DNA from: Cladorrhinum sp. PSN259
Lineage: Eukaryota > Ascomycota > Sordariomycetes > Sordariales > Podosporaceae
Direction: 5' to 3'
Assembly: GCA_033725935.1 (NCBI GenBank)
Contig: MU867066.1
Coordinates: forward strand, 62,001-126,000
DNA length: 64,000 nt
A program made the position numbers and the translations under genes. Positions 11,296-22,991 of the stretch are shown piece by piece; within the stretch, counting starts at the first letter, position 1; each line of letters begins with the position of its first letter. The notes under the pieces are model-generated. The model did not search any database. It had not been told where the DNA came from and saw only the letters and a list, made by a program, of their open reading frames with translations.

Positions 11296-12483
11296 ATGGA
11301 ACCACCTAGCCGCCGCTTCACAGCCCCTCTAGCAGTCATATTCGCCACTCTAGCGGTGGGCGGACTTTGGGTAATGCGCGTCGAGCCCCCGCTCCATGCT
11401 GTCCCTGTCAATTTCGATGTACTCGTGTTCGAGAAACGACAACAGCCCGACGGCGCGCCGCTCAGGACGCGGTACACGGGTCTCGCGTGGGTCGATAGCC
11501 TCATGACCATGCTCGTCGGGGCCTTCATGCCGGGCGTTGCCGGACGCAACGCGAACCCCCAAGTCTGGCTGCAGCAGTGGTACTTTCTCACGCAGTTCTT
11601 CGCCGTCGTCTGCGCGTGGACTATCGAGGCGCACCGTGTGGGCAACCAGGGACGCATCATCCGCTTTACAGGCATCTTTGCCCTCTTCTACCAAACCATC
11701 GGCGGCGCCGTCATTCTGCCCGTCTACTACCTGTTCTGGCTCTTTAGCGCGTCGAGAAAGCAGAACCGGTCCGAGTCCGTCGCGTCGGGTGGGCGACACC
11801 TTAGCGCTTCGCACGCCGGTGCTCTCCTCCCCGCCGTCGTTCTCGGATACCTTGTGCCCACCGTTGCCCTGTACTTCCCTTGGGACACGGTTGGCATCAG
11901 CTTCGACAGCTCCAGAAACGGACTGCAGATTCTTGCCGCTATCTGGCAGGTCGCGCCTCTCGTGCCGAACTTGCTTGTGTGGTTGTTCGCCTCGCTTGGT
12001 GCCCGATCATCGTCCCGGAAGAATGCTGCCGGAGGAGACCGTGAGCTAGCCAAGATGCTCAGTGTGCATCTCTTGGCAGGGGTGTTCTGCGCCGCCGCCC
12101 ACGGCTATTTCGTCTACTCGTGCTTGAGGTCAGCCGATCCACGTCTGTCATTAACCTCCGTCCTGATGCCGGACCGGAACACGTGGAAGCGCGACATGGC
12201 CCACGGTCTCCTGTACCTCTTCCAGTGGGACTTCTGGATCTGCTTTGCAGCGACGCTGCTTTGGTGCTGGGTCGCCGTCGCTGATGCACGTCCAGTTGGA
12301 GCTGCTGGAGATGCTACCTCTGCTTCTGGGCTTCTCGTGGTGGGGCTGGGTATCTGGGTGCTTTCAGTCATCTTGGGCCCCGGCGCTGCTGTGTCGGCTA
12401 CATGGTATTGGATCGACTCGCAGGAACAGCGTAGGGATTTGACCGCACGGGGCTCAGGAGAGCGGAAATCCAAGGCCACGTGA
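11296..12483 (+). CDS. Polytopic integral membrane protein, possible cluster-type membrane cyclase
   Basis: Single exon, 395 residues, starting at ATG in a good context (ACCATGG). About eight hydrophobic segments are visible, near residues 10-27, 90-110, 118-142, 168-190, 208-230, 250-272, 310-330 and 344-372. An FYQTIGGAVILPVYYLFWLF stretch spans one helix. There is no known catalytic motif, transporter signature or signal peptide. The general make-up recalls polytopic proteins found in fungal metabolite clusters, among them membrane terpene cyclases of the AscI kind, but I cannot confirm family membership. Its place beside PKS, monooxygenase and MFS genes would suit such a role; that is inference. 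It could equally be an uncharacterised fungal membrane protein. Confidence 0.75.
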   Translation: MEPPSRRFTAPLAVIFATLAVGGLWVMRVEPPLHAVPVNFDVLVFEKRQQPDGAPLRTRYTGLAWVDSLMTMLVGAFMPGVAGRNANPQVWLQQWYFLTQFFAVVCAWTIEAHRVGNQGRIIRFTGIFALFYQTIGGAVILPVYYLFWLFSASRKQNRSESVASGGRHLSASHAGALLPAVVLGYLVPTVALYFPWDTVGISFDSSRNGLQILAAIWQVAPLVPNLLVWLFASLGARSSSRKNAAGGDRELAKMLSVHLLAGVFCAAAHGYFVYSCLRSADPRLSLTSVLMPDRNTWKRDMAHGLLYLFQWDFWICFAATLLWCWVAVADARPVGAAGDATSASGLLVVGLGIWVLSVILGPGAAVSATWYWIDSQEQRRDLTARGSGERKSKAT

Positions 12484-13056
12484 TGGAGGGATGATTCACC
12501 GAGTACAATCTTGGACGTCAGGACTCCCCAGCGCACGAGCAGATCGCAACCGCGATTCGGACGACAACAACCGGTACTATGTTTGACCTACGGATTGCTA
12601 AAGTGTTTTTTTTTGTTTTAAAAAAAACCCTAAAAAAACCTAAAAAAAAATTTAAAAAAAATTTAAAAAAATTGAACGCCTGCTACCAGCGGTTGACTAA
12701 AACGAGACCTGTATATCTTATGCATGTACGCGCGGAAAGGAAGAGGAGTAGGAAGAGTGGGTCCCGCGCGCTGCCGTGCTATATTGACTAAACCCTCTCA
12801 GCCGTTTTGCGAGACGAAGATTGCACTCGCAGAGGGCGAAGAGATGCTAGGGTATTGGCGGATAAATGATTTGTAATCATGCGAGGTCTGGGGAAAGGGA
12901 CGAGGTGGATAAAGGGCGGCAGCCTCGCTATCTTTAATATAGACCGGAAAGATTACCACTCTAACCCAGTTACACCATACCTTGTTCCCCTGTTCCCCAT
13001 TGCTGAGACTAAAGGCAGCCGATTAGTCACTTGATCTGTGATGCGCCTTCCCTATT
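12484..13056. other. Intergenic with T/A low-complexity block
   Basis: Holds a T- and A-run block at about 12606-12673 just downstream of the membrane protein. No gene is supported. The stretch between two convergent genes probably contains both 3' ends. Confidence 0.5.
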
Positions 13057-15105
13057 TTATACCCCAGACAAGCCTTCATTAAAGCCGCGTCTTTCTGACG
13101 CGTAGATCTTCTTGACAATGACCAGCTCGGCCGTCTGCACCGGGTCCTCGTCCTCAGGGGCCTCGACAAACGTGACTCGGTCCCTCTGAATGCGGTATGC
13201 CCCTCTGCGCTGCCGCACCTCCATGACCACCCACCACGCTATGCCCACAAACAGAGAGCACCACCCTACGAGCGGCTTTACCCACCACTGGAACTCGTCG
13301 TCTGGCTGACTCGACGGCCTCGCAAACGCCCCAAAAATCAGGAACCCCAGCGCCAGCACCGCCACCACGCACGGCAGCGGATCAAGCCACGGATACCACT
13401 CGTGCTTGCCGTTCCACCCGCGCCCGACATGCCGTGGCTGCTTCTCGTTCTCCTGCTGCTGCGCTCTGGGCGCCGAACACACCGACGGCGGCGCTCTTGG
13501 CTCCGGTCTTAGCCAGGCGTCAATCTTCAAGTATAGCAGCCCGCACACGGTCAAGAAGCCCAGGATCCCGACAATGATGAAGGTGTAGATATATGTCAGG
13601 AAGTTGTAAGCCTCCTTCGGCGGTAGCAATAGTCCGAAGATGAGCACGAGCAGCACCTCGAAAGCCCAGTGAAGCAGCGTCGCCGCGAAGGGCGCCTGCT
13701 CGACACCTGCCGCGCCGTTACTGGTGTTGCCGCGACGCGACAACCACGCGTACAGCGTATCGTGCGACTTGGCAAACCACAGCGAATACGGTAAGATTCC
13801 CTCCTTAGCAATCTCCTGCTTGACACGTGAGGCTGTATACGTCTGCGCGAGCAGATTGCCGAATATGAAAAGGGCCAGCACAAAGCTTACGCCCTGTACG
13901 ACAGCGCCCTGGTTGCGCTTTTGGCTGCCCGATGAGAGCGTGTAGAAGAAATTGATTCCTGCGTTGGTGGGGAAGTCGGGGCTGGCGGTCGAGAGCGAGG
14001 CCGGGCCGAGGTATGGATTCATGCACAGGTAGCTAGTGTTGATCAGCATGTAGAGTGCGATGAAAGATGTCATGGTGTACATGACGCTCTTGGAGAACAG
14101 CGTCTTGGGCTGCTTGACCTCGGATAACACATAGAATGGCTGCTCGTATCCTGTGTAGGGATATATGGCGTAGAAGAGCGCTAGGATGATGTCGCCGATA
14201 GCACCGCCCTCACCCTTGTTCTCCCAGATGATCTGTCGGCAACCGTCGCCGTGTGTGGAGCCATATCCGAGACCCACAAATATCATGATGATGACCACAG
14301 CTAGCTTAAGAACCGCAAACGTGTTGTTCAGCTGAATCGAGAACTTTCGAGTCCCGACGTTGAAAAGCGCACAGAGCGTTAGAGCACCAATAGCCCAAGC
14401 TACCACAGGCCCGCTCTTGACACAGTCGTTCCGCTGGCAAGATGGATTTACCACCGCCTGCATGTACACACCGAGCTGGATAGCGTTTCCAGCGAGGTTG
14501 CCGAAGACAATAAACGTGATCCCAAACACACAGCTCATTAAGAGGTCCGGCTTCTTGTAAATGTACTCAAGCTGCTAGGTGTGTCAGCTAGTTTTCGATA
14601 TGGAAGAGCATGTAAAGCTGGGTCTTTTGCAACGTACATAGTTCTTATCGCCTCCTGACCTTGGCGTCGAGACGTGGCGCCCGCGCACAACATGGCGTGG
14701 TATGCTCAGGCCGAGCTCCACCCAACACGCCGTGACGCACTGGATAATGACGCCGGCTACGAACCAGACGAGAAGCGAGGCCCCGGCATTGCCAACATTA
14801 GTTACAACGTTGTGGGGCTGCGTGAAGATCCCGCTCGCGACTGTACGGTTCACGATGAGTGACGCTACGGTAAAGCGACCGTGGAGATCGCCGCCATCGA
14901 GACTGCGGTTGATGAGTTGCGTCGTTGGGTTCTTTGCTGCCGTATCTTGGGCGTTGACGAGTTCAACCGTGTCCCGGAGAGTCTGGAGAGTCTCGATTTC
15001 TTGTTGTGGTTGGGTTGCTGCTTCGTTCACTGCGCGGTTTTCTAAGGAGCCGGGAGCTCCTGTTGTGGGGTCCGGCAAAGTGGTGACACCGACGTGAGCC
15101 GCCAT
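13057..15105 (-). CDS. Amino-acid permease (APC superfamily)
   Basis: Two exons, 15105-14638 and 14571-13057, give 660 residues. The 66-bp intron 14572-14637 was placed so that the hallmark GGDKNYLEYIY is restored at the junction. The chain has a roughly 70-residue cytoplasmic N-terminus, then about 12 hydrophobic segments. The first helix carries TVASGIFTQP, the unwound substrate-binding stretch of APC carriers. A hydrophilic loop of about 60 residues lies late in the chain (near 500-560). Members carry amino acids or polyamines across the plasma membrane with protons. Substrate is not predictable; similarity is closest in feel to fungal LAT/methionine-type permeases. It is convergent with the upstream membrane protein. 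Confidence 0.88.
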
Positions 15106-15154
15106 GGCGTCGTGGGGGGCCCTGTTGGGAGGTGAGAGTTAGGGAGGGCAGCCT

Positions 15155-15700
15155 GGACGAGCCGGCCGAGAGATGCGCCCTTATTATACAATCCTTAGCG
15201 TCTGAGAGTGCTTATAACTGCGAGACGTCGGAGCCAGACCTAGGGAGGGCGGCATGCCGTACGGAGTTGCAAGCGCTCTGCAAGCCACCGGACTCGGTTG
15301 CCTGCGATGACTGATAGCCGCCCAATCACCTTGTCATAATACCGCCATACACGCACTACAGGGGGGCGGAGCAACTAACTATCGAATATTAGTTAGGCGC
15401 CCTGCCTACCAGAGCCTCACGTGCGGACAGACCCTGGTAGCTGCCTCTCCGGTCGGGCAAGAGAGGCGCCCTTAGTATACCTAGGGCAGGGCGCCATGGC
15501 GTACGGAGTTGCAAGAGCTCTGCAAGCTACGGGACTCGGTTATCTGTGATGACTGACAGACGCCTAATCAGCCTGTCACAATACCGCCATGCACGAACTG
15601 CAGAGGGGCGGAGTAACTGACTGTCGAAGATTTAGTTCGGCGCCCTATATGCCACAGGCTCACGTGCGGACAGAAGCTGATGGCTACCTCTCAAGTCCAA
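15155..15700. repeat. Tandem direct repeat, unit about 242 bp, two full copies
   Basis: Copy 1 runs from about 15240 and copy 2 from about 15481. Both contain GTACGGAGTTGCAAG, ACTCGGTT, GATGACTGA, a GGGGCGGAG run and CTCACGTGCGGACAG in the same order. A partial third copy of the unit's edge lies at about 15155-15190. Each full copy has one palindromic CACGTG, at 15418-15423 and 15661-15666. The copies differ by scattered substitutions and small indels. The array fills the space between the divergent permease and zinc-finger genes, so it lies in both promoters. Confidence 0.85.
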
Positions 15701-15788
15701 GATGCGTTATTAAATAAAGGGTCCCCCCCACCGTCACCCCCCGCCTGTATTCCCAAGGAAGACCATCGCCGGAGGGTCCATTGAAACC

Positions 15789-18269
15789 ATGCAGGACAAC
15801 CACAGGCTCGAAAGGCTACTGGCGAAACTGGAGCTGATGCCGCCGCGTCCTGGTACGGCGGTTGGATCGGCGCTGGAGGTCTGGGACGCGAACGAGGAGA
15901 TGATACGGGTCTCAGATCCGACAGTGAACCCCTATCGCATGGAGGGCAAACTATTCGATCTCAAGGCGCACCGGTATATTTTGCGATACCCGACGGAACG
16001 AATGCGATCGGGTTGGACGATCGCCATCAAGGGCGACAACCCTTCTTTCTCAGTTGACTACGCCTTTCTAGATCGAAAATCCGCGTTTGACTTCCAAAGA
16101 TACGTCACCGGGTACAATCAGTACGCCTTTGGTGAGAATATCCAATGCGACGCAATCATCAAAAGTTCCTGGCCTTCAAAAGATGAAGACTACTCAGGCA
16201 ATGGGGAGATTCAACTTTGGGTACCGGCACAGGGTTCGGTGAGCGACAACTCGGGGAGCGTATTGTGGGATACGGCATCCATCGCATCGGGCACGGCGAC
16301 AGCTAGCATCTTGGCGCCCACTATTTCGTATCAATCCAATGGCGCGACGACAGCGTTTGTCAACGAGAGCCGATCGCCGCTGATTATGATGTTTCTGCGT
16401 GAGAAGGATGATGGACGGACAATGTTACGTATAAACCGTGAGCGGATCAAGTTCTCATTTACTCGTTTGCCAGAAACTAACTGAGTCCAGTACGTGAGGT
16501 TAAGTGGAACCTGGACAGACGGGGTGAATTAGAGGTACTCACCTTTAGCCATGCTGGCAAAGAGGACAAACCCATGAAAGCATACAGGCTGTCGGTGACC
16601 AAGACGAATCTTGACAATTGGGACGTCTGCACCATGGCGAGAAACGTCAATTCAAAGGGGATCCGAAAGATTGCTGTAATGACTTTAAGTCTTAAAATTA
16701 AGTCGGAGTCTACAGCGGTACCGATGGGGAAGCTATCTCGGCTTGAACAGTTGGAACAGCACCTCAACGAACTCGGCGACCTGCTCAGCAGCACGCAGGA
16801 ACCCGGGGAACAAATCAAACACCAGCTCAAAAATGGTATCAACCCGAGCGAAGGCCTGTTCTCCGGTGGGAAATCTGGCGAGACCTCATACGACCAGTTT
16901 GTGTCCCCGCGGGCATCAATTATTAGCCACTCCGAAATAGTCAATCAGCTTATCAGGCCAGTCCTTGAATTAGTTGGGGATCATGAACCAAGAACACCGA
17001 CGGAGATGACGCCGATACCAGCTGCGATGGCATTCTCAGCAACGAGCCCATCGTCGCCGTTCCACCATTCACATCCCGACCGACAGATGTCATTTGAGCT
17101 GAGCAGACGGGACCTATCCGTTCAAGCTCCGATCCAAATGGTACCTAATACGCAGCGCCGGTCAAACGTTCAGGCGCGGTCGGCAGATAATTCCAGTGAA
17201 AGCTTCCGCCACTCTAGCGGTAGCACCGACGTGCCATCAAACCTACGGCAGGCATTCGTTGAAGAGATGCCATTAAACGAGACCGAAGATCCCAGCTCGG
17301 ACGAAGACGACGCCACGGTGTTTACAGATTTTGACCAGCGCGTCCGTAGGGCCCTCGGCGCGGAGCCATCTACTCGCCCAGCGACTGAAGCAACACTAAA
17401 GGCGCTACATTCGCTGCCGGGGGAGCTCCGGGCTTTTTTGTACGATTTTCCGTGTTACAGTCCCGAATCGCCGCCGGATATAACGGGGTCAGCTGCAGAA
17501 GAAAGCGAGCGCGCAAGTCTCACCTCGCGGTCGGAAACCTCCTCGGGCGCGTCGGCCAAGTTGTTTCGGTGCCCGTTCAATGTTGCGAATCCACGGGAGC
17601 ACCGGAGGGGTGGGTGTAAGGGACCGGGGTTTCTGCTGTGTGAACTTGGGTGAGTTGCCCTCTACAAGATAGTAACCGCAACATTGGCAGCTTGAACATG
17701 CCGACTGATGTATTGACGGTAGTAACCACCTCGAGTCATGCCACCTGTCATACGAATGCCGCCGCTGCAAGAAGGACTGTCTCGACAACGAGGGCCTCGA
17801 CCGCCACGCTATGGAGGAAATTCGCTGCGAGCCTGTGCCTGCTCGTGAGAGCCGCGGGATTGGAGAGGGCAGGCTGCGGACCATCAAGAAAGTGCTGAAG
17901 CCGTCAAGAAAGGATAGGATGAGCGATGAGGAGAGGTGGTTTTGCATGTGGGAGCTGCTCTTCCCAGCAAGTCAGGAGAGGCCGCAGCCCTGTAAGTTCT
18001 CCTCCCAATCCCCTTCTCGAGCTGACGTTCAGCGCATGACTAACCGATAGTTTATAGACTTTTACCCACGTCCGGAGATAGAGAGACCGGACCTCAGACG
18101 GATTGAGATCGTCTTTGGCGAGATGGTGGAGAGTGATAGAGACTATGACGGGGCTGTTGTCGGCAAGGAAAGAGCGAGGTTGTATCTCAGGGCGGCGATG
18201 CAGGTGGTAGAAAATCGAGAGCTAGGGTCCTGGCCTGGTGTGCTTTCCGGAGCTGGGGCACTACAATAG
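15789..18269 (+). CDS. Fungal C2H2-like zinc-finger protein
   Basis: Four exons, 15789-16437, 16491-17649, 17723-17991 and 18058-18269, give 762 residues. All introns (53-73 bp) have usable branch points; the last acceptor could be 6 bp earlier without frame change. The first 250 residues look like a globular domain of unknown function. A Ser-rich acidic linker follows. A Cys/His region spans the third exon junction: FRCPFNVANPREH, then NHLESCHLSYECRRCKKDC, resembling degenerate C2H2 fingers. The C-terminus has RMSDEERWFCMWELLFP and FYPRPEIERPDL, features I associate with a fungal zinc-finger family of unknown role. Likely nuclear, DNA- or RNA-binding. Its regulatory target is unknown; the tandem repeat lies directly upstream. 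Confidence 0.78.
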
Positions 18270-18709
18270 GGGGCAACCGGGGGTAAGACTATAACCGGCA
18301 AATCAGTTATGGTGGGATAATCATGTACGAGTGGGGAGCGTTGCCGAAGCGGTTCTGCGGTCAGAACATGCTGGTCGTCGGCCTGGCGTGAAGAAGTGTT
18401 GATAAAGATGTTGATTGAGGAGCGAGCTGGAAGACTAGCTAACGTTGGTTAAATACAGGCCCCTACAGTCCGTGCGTGCCTGCTAATGGAGAATCCGAGG
18501 ATGAGCCCCGATTCTGGCTGGCGTGGATGAGATTCCCAACCTAAAGAGTGTCGGCGTAACATTATTCTTATACGCCGCATAGCAGAAAAGAGGAAGGATA
18601 ACAAACTTCTTTCATACCTAAAGCTAGCATATGAAAAGGAACCATAATATATATAAAACCTATTGCGCTCCCCGGATCTCTAGGCAGCCACAGTTGTTAT
18701 AGAGTTGGC
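18270..18709. other. Intergenic between convergent genes
   Basis: No gene seen. It holds the 3' ends of the zinc-finger gene and the P450. Confidence 0.5.
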
Positions 18710-20438
18710 CTAGTGAGCAACGGGCGTTAGATACACATTCAGGGGCAACTTGATCCATAGGCTATTCGCCTTTTGCCTCTCAGCCCATCCTTTGCTGCTA
18801 TCATCCAGTCTGAGATCAAAGTCAAAAAGAACTCTGGCCAGAATGAGGCGCATCTCGGCATATGCTAAACTGGAATGAGAGTCAGTAACTGGATTTCAAG
18901 CCACTAGAGAGAAAATAAAACTCACTTTCGTCCAATACAATTCCTCGGTCCATAGCTAAACGGCTGCAGCGCATCGATCAAGTCTCTCTGCCCGGACTTC
19001 TCATCGCCGTCGCCACCATCCAGGAACCGCTCTGGTCGATACATCCACGGATCATGCCAGTACTCCTCGTCATGATTCATGGCCCACTGCCCGACCTCGA
19101 CCATAGTGCCTGCCGGGACGACGTGGCCAGCGATGACGGCGCTCTTGCTTCCTCCACTGCCCACGACGCTCCGCACCATGTTGGCGGGCACCGGCGGGTA
19201 GCGGCGGAGCGCCTCGCTCAGACACGCCACCATGTACGTTAGCTTGTTGACAGACGTGAAGTTGATCTCGTCGGCGCTGGCGAAGGCGGAGCGCACCTCG
19301 CGGGTAACTTTATCGAGGGCGGCGGGGTTTTGGAGGAGCAGGTAGGTGACGCCTGAAAGGATGGTGGCGGTTGTCTCGGAGCCGGCAACAACGAGGATGG
19401 CGGCGTTAATTTCGAGCTTAGACATATCGAGGTTCTGGTTATCACGGATTTCGCCCAGTCAGTTTATGTGTGAGTTAGTCGTCAAGACAAACGGGGCTTA
19501 CCCAGTCCTTGCGGCGCTTCACTAGGCCCTCAAACAAGTCATTGCGCACGACGGGGTTATCCAGGCGCTTCTGGATCTTAGCGCGCAGACCCTGCAGAAG
19601 GATATAAAAGGCTCGCTGGAATGATCCGAGAGAAGCCATCGTCGCGACGATGGCATGCAGGCCAAGGTAGTTGAAGCCAAGGCCGAAGCCGGAGAACCTG
19701 ATTGAGTCCAATATCATGTACACAAACGGGTGGAAACGCTGTTCTTCTAGACAGCCGAACGACTCGGCAAAGACGAGGTCGCCGATGATGTCAAAGGTGG
19801 TCCAGTTGTACCACTTCACCATTTCGATCGGCACGTTGCCGCTGGCGCAGTTCTCGTGCAACCGCTCGAGCAGGAGGTCGACGTAGTGCGCTACGAGCAC
19901 CTCCTGGGAGCGGATCGCCTTGTCGGAGAATCCATGGGCTAGGCCGCGGCGGAGCAAGCTGTGCTCTTCGCGGCCGGCATTGATGATGTGCCGCGAGATG
20001 CCCGGGATGCCTTGGTAAAAGGTTTCGGCCTTGGGGTGCTCGGGGACGTCGTGGGAGCCGGTTCGGTGCCCGTAGATGTCCTTCCAGGCCTGCGCGTCGG
20101 TAAAGGAGAGATGGTTCGGCCCTATGCGTACGATGCGGCCGTACTTTTGGTGCAGCCGGACGATCTCGGCCGTCTGCCGGGCCCGGAACGCGGCAAGGGC
20201 GAAGGGCAGCCGCGACGCCCGGCGCCAAAAGGGGCCGGGGAAGTGTCGTAGAGGGTGGAAGTAAATGTTGTAGATGATTGTGCAAATCTCGGCCGTAATA
20301 AGCTGCAAGAGACGTCAGCATAAGGTTAGCGCGGCTCACTCTTAGCGGGCTAACCATGAAAACAAAACACAGGGGCTTGCTTACCACGCCTAAGACGCCA
20401 TAGGCGAGCTTCCAGCCGTCTAAGATTGCTGCATACAT
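18710..20438 (-). CDS. Cytochrome P450 monooxygenase, CYP65-like
   Basis: Four exons, 20438-20385, 20302-19502, 19434-18926 and 18869-18710, give 507 residues. Splicing rebuilds all P450 landmarks. These are an N-terminal anchor running into YNIYFHPLRHFPGP, the I-helix AGSETT (about 302-307), the ExxR helix SEALRRYPP, a PERF motif, and the heme loop FSYGPRNCIG with the Cys ligand near 451. Intron 3 separates CIGR from NLAYAEMRL, a common site. The enzyme would sit in the ER membrane and hydroxylate or oxidise a small lipophilic substrate with a P450 reductase. The opening resembles CYP65-type enzymes such as isotrichodermin hydroxylases. It may belong to the PKS locus, but 12 kb of other genes separate it from the transporter. 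Confidence 0.9.
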
Positions 20439-21841
20439 GACGAAACCAATCTTTTAGTGATACATTAGCTTGCTAGCACAGCTCCTGCAAAAGTCAATAG
20501 AGGGTCGTGGCTTCGTAGCTGCGATCGTCTATGGGCTGTGGTCAAATTATCACCCACCGACCGACGCTAATATCGAGACTAGAGATGGGATCGCGTTAAG
20601 TACCAGCTTGAGAGTTGGAAAGCGACACAGTCTCTGCGGTCGGGGTTTCGCTGCCATCCGAGAGTCCGGTGGTGTCCTTATGCCGCTTCCAAGCAAATAT
20701 GGTTACATCGACACCGGCTATTATCATGGTCGTGCCAGTTCGTCAGTCAAGTGGCGAGGGGTCTTCTGCATGCACCACCAAGAGCAATGGTACACTGTGC
20801 TCCGGCATGACGTGCCTAGAGATGGGGACAGTAATAGGCGGGAGTAGCATATCTGCTCAAATTAGCCCTGCTACACTACATGAGAACACGGACAGAGACC
20901 TAGAGTCCGAAGTAATGGACAGATAGTTTACGGCTTCCTGCGACAGCCCGTGGTGCCGAATCACGATGCAGCACAGTCCTACTTAGACTGCATACTCGAT
21001 ATACCTGCTAGCAACAAAGTAGGTGCATAAAAAGAACCGGGCAAAGGAATGATAAACGTAGTGAGGGGGGTGGAGTGTGTTTGGGGAAAGTCATGCTGCA
21101 TCGCACAAGCATTGCCGGCATGGGTGGCGTGGAAGGGTAGCATCGGTGTCCCGCTCTTGGATCCACGGCGGCAGTGCTTGCCACTACCTAACACTCCGTT
21201 CCAATCCCACAAGTCCGCAGACATGTCCACAAATGCCATTGTCTAGGCCTTCGATTGTTCAGCGCAACCCATTTCGATGTTTTAAAATCCAACTAGCTTA
21301 ACACAGTCGGCGACGTTAGCTTTTAGGTCAGCCTCAAGTTGAAATGAGAAGGGAAAGGGAGAAGAATGGGTAGGGAAGGAAGGAAGGAAGAGAGCCGAAG
21401 AGGCGAAAAGCAGAACACGATGCATCACTAAGAAAGACATGTTGACAATTATAGCAACCTACCATATGGATAACAGAAAAGGCATCTTAAGACGGATCCG
21501 CATGCGGAGCGTACACAATTGCATTATGACCTTGATGAGCGCCTCGTCGTCTTTTCAATGCATAAGAGTTGTAAGCAACACATTAGGTACTTCACTAAAG
21601 ACCACTTCAACCTTCCTCGACATCAAGTAGAGAGAGAATTCACCAGCACTAACTCCCGAACTCGTCTACACATTCCCACCCACACTACCCACTGCGCCGG
21701 CGGCACCCACATTACGTTCTTCCGCATTCACGTCACTCCCGCCCACGCATCGCTATTTAACGTAGCCCTTCGGCCCTCCAACACACCTGAGCGCGACAGT
21801 AAAATGGCACCTATACATACGCTCAGCAAGTAATCCAGGCC
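20439..21841. other. Intergenic, no gene seen
   Basis: About 1.4 kb upstream of the P450. Several short open frames occur, none with domain features or splice-supported extension. A purine-rich GGAAGGAAGGAAG block lies near 21376-21390. Confidence 0.45.
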
Positions 21842-22110
21842 TCAGTAGTAACCGCGACGGATAAAATCTTCGACTAACGTGTTATGAGCTTGCGCTGCGT
21901 CGACACTTATATCGCTTGGTACGAGAAAGATGTCGAGGCCGGGAGCGTGGGTGAAGGTGTGCGTGGCCATTATGGACGGATGGAGCATGTAACACGTGTC
22001 GGCGATTGGGCCGTCGGGCGACATTCGACGAGGCGTGGTGGCTGGAGTGACCGGGCCGATGGTCGATGGCATAAGGGAAAGAGTTATTTTGTAGCAAAAG
22101 GAGGTCTTTA
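21842..22110 (-). pseudogene. DJ-1/PfpI family fragment
   Basis: The minus-strand frame ending at 21842 reads KITLSLMPSTIGPVTP, MSPDGPIADTC, then ATHTFTHAPGLDIFLVPSD and VEDFIRRGYY. This matches the N-terminal half of fungal DJ-1/PfpI (ThiJ-like) proteins, with the strand before the nucleophile elbow. The VPGG turn has become VPSD and no downstream half with the Cys elbow follows. The part upstream of 22110 is only vaguely similar in shifted frames. I read it as a truncated relic rather than a working gene. Confidence 0.5.
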
Positions 22111-22772
22111 TATTGGAAAGAGGAGATCTTAGGGTTGATTTCCCCGAATTGTTTCTGGATTGGTTGAAGGCACGAAGGGAAAGAAAGAATTTGCCAAGAA
22201 CAAGATCTCGAATAGACCAAATATATTGAGAGGCTCCAACCCGGGGGAAACGACCTGGCGAAATCGACAGCGGGCAATTTATTATCAAGTTCATCAGGCC
22301 ACTCGATCTCGACGAGCCATATAGCGGCGATAAAGAGAAATGGTTTCTGAACATGATTACCAATATTTATATAATAAACGAAAGGTCAGAGTTTCTAACG
22401 GGCAAACTACGCCATCTCCATGCGAGGCGCGAAGAGAGCGGGTACAATTCTCAAATCGAGGCATTGAAATTAAGCCACACAGCTATATTGCCGTGTCCTA
22501 TGTAATTATGAACCACCCAGAACAAAGCACCCTTGCACTCACACACGAAACAGGGACACTATGACGGCAAAATTCAGGTAAACTCGTTCATCTCGTATTC
22601 CGCCCAACGCCTAGCGCTGAAAAACTACCTGACCAGCCACAAACTATCGACCCAAAATCGAGACTCTGTTCACAGAGTATGGGCTACGAAACAGTCAGTA
22701 AATACGCCAATCCACGCCAAGAATCATGTACCAAGGAAGACTTGTAACCAACCTAGCGGACACATCGCCGCT
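22111..22772. other. Intergenic, no gene seen
   Basis: May include the decayed 5' part of the DJ-1/PfpI relic up to about 22280. Nothing else is supported. Confidence 0.4.
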
Positions 22773-22991
22773 TCACGAAGCAACCTCCCCAACTGCTTTG
22801 ACGACGTCGCCGGCAACAGCTCCGGAGCCAGAGACGAGCCCGGCTGCCGCCGTCCCCAGGGCGTCGACAAGGGTGTCGGCCAGTTGCCTAGCTGTAATCT
22901 GGCTGTAGGTGTCGGGGCGACTAACTTGAAAATCGCCGATGGGGGCGGCGACAACAATTGCAACAGTAAAAATGAGGGGCGCGATTTTCAT
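22773..22991 (-). CDS. Small secreted protein, 72 residues
   Basis: Single exon. I chose the start at 22991 because it places a clean signal peptide at the N-terminus: MKIAPLIFTVAIVVAAPI, with a likely cut after the Ala pair near residue 16. The mature part is about 55 residues. Its second half is Ala/Gly/Val-rich (DALGTAAAGLVSGSG) and could form an amphipathic or membrane-active helix. It has no cysteine, so it is not a typical disulfide-stabilised effector. No homolog is recognised. An upstream in-frame ATG would give a longer N-terminus and bury the signal sequence. It might be a chance frame, but signal peptide and stop are well placed. Confidence 0.5.
   Translation of the reverse strand: MKIAPLIFTVAIVVAAPIGDFQVSRPDTYSQITARQLADTLVDALGTAAAGLVSGSGAVAGDVVKAVGEVAS

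Noticed and set aside
12600..12680. CCCTAAAAAAACCTAAA phrases resembling telomere repeats
   Set aside because: Only one imperfect CCCTAA unit inside A/T runs; not an interstitial telomere array.
12890..12990. tRNA-like sequence on the minus strand (A-box-like TGGTGTAACTGGG and an ATCTTT/AAAGAT stem)
   Set aside because: No B-box (GGTTCRANNCC), wrong anticodon-loop size and no acceptor stem pairing, so not a tRNA gene; a decayed tRNA-derived repeat cannot be excluded.
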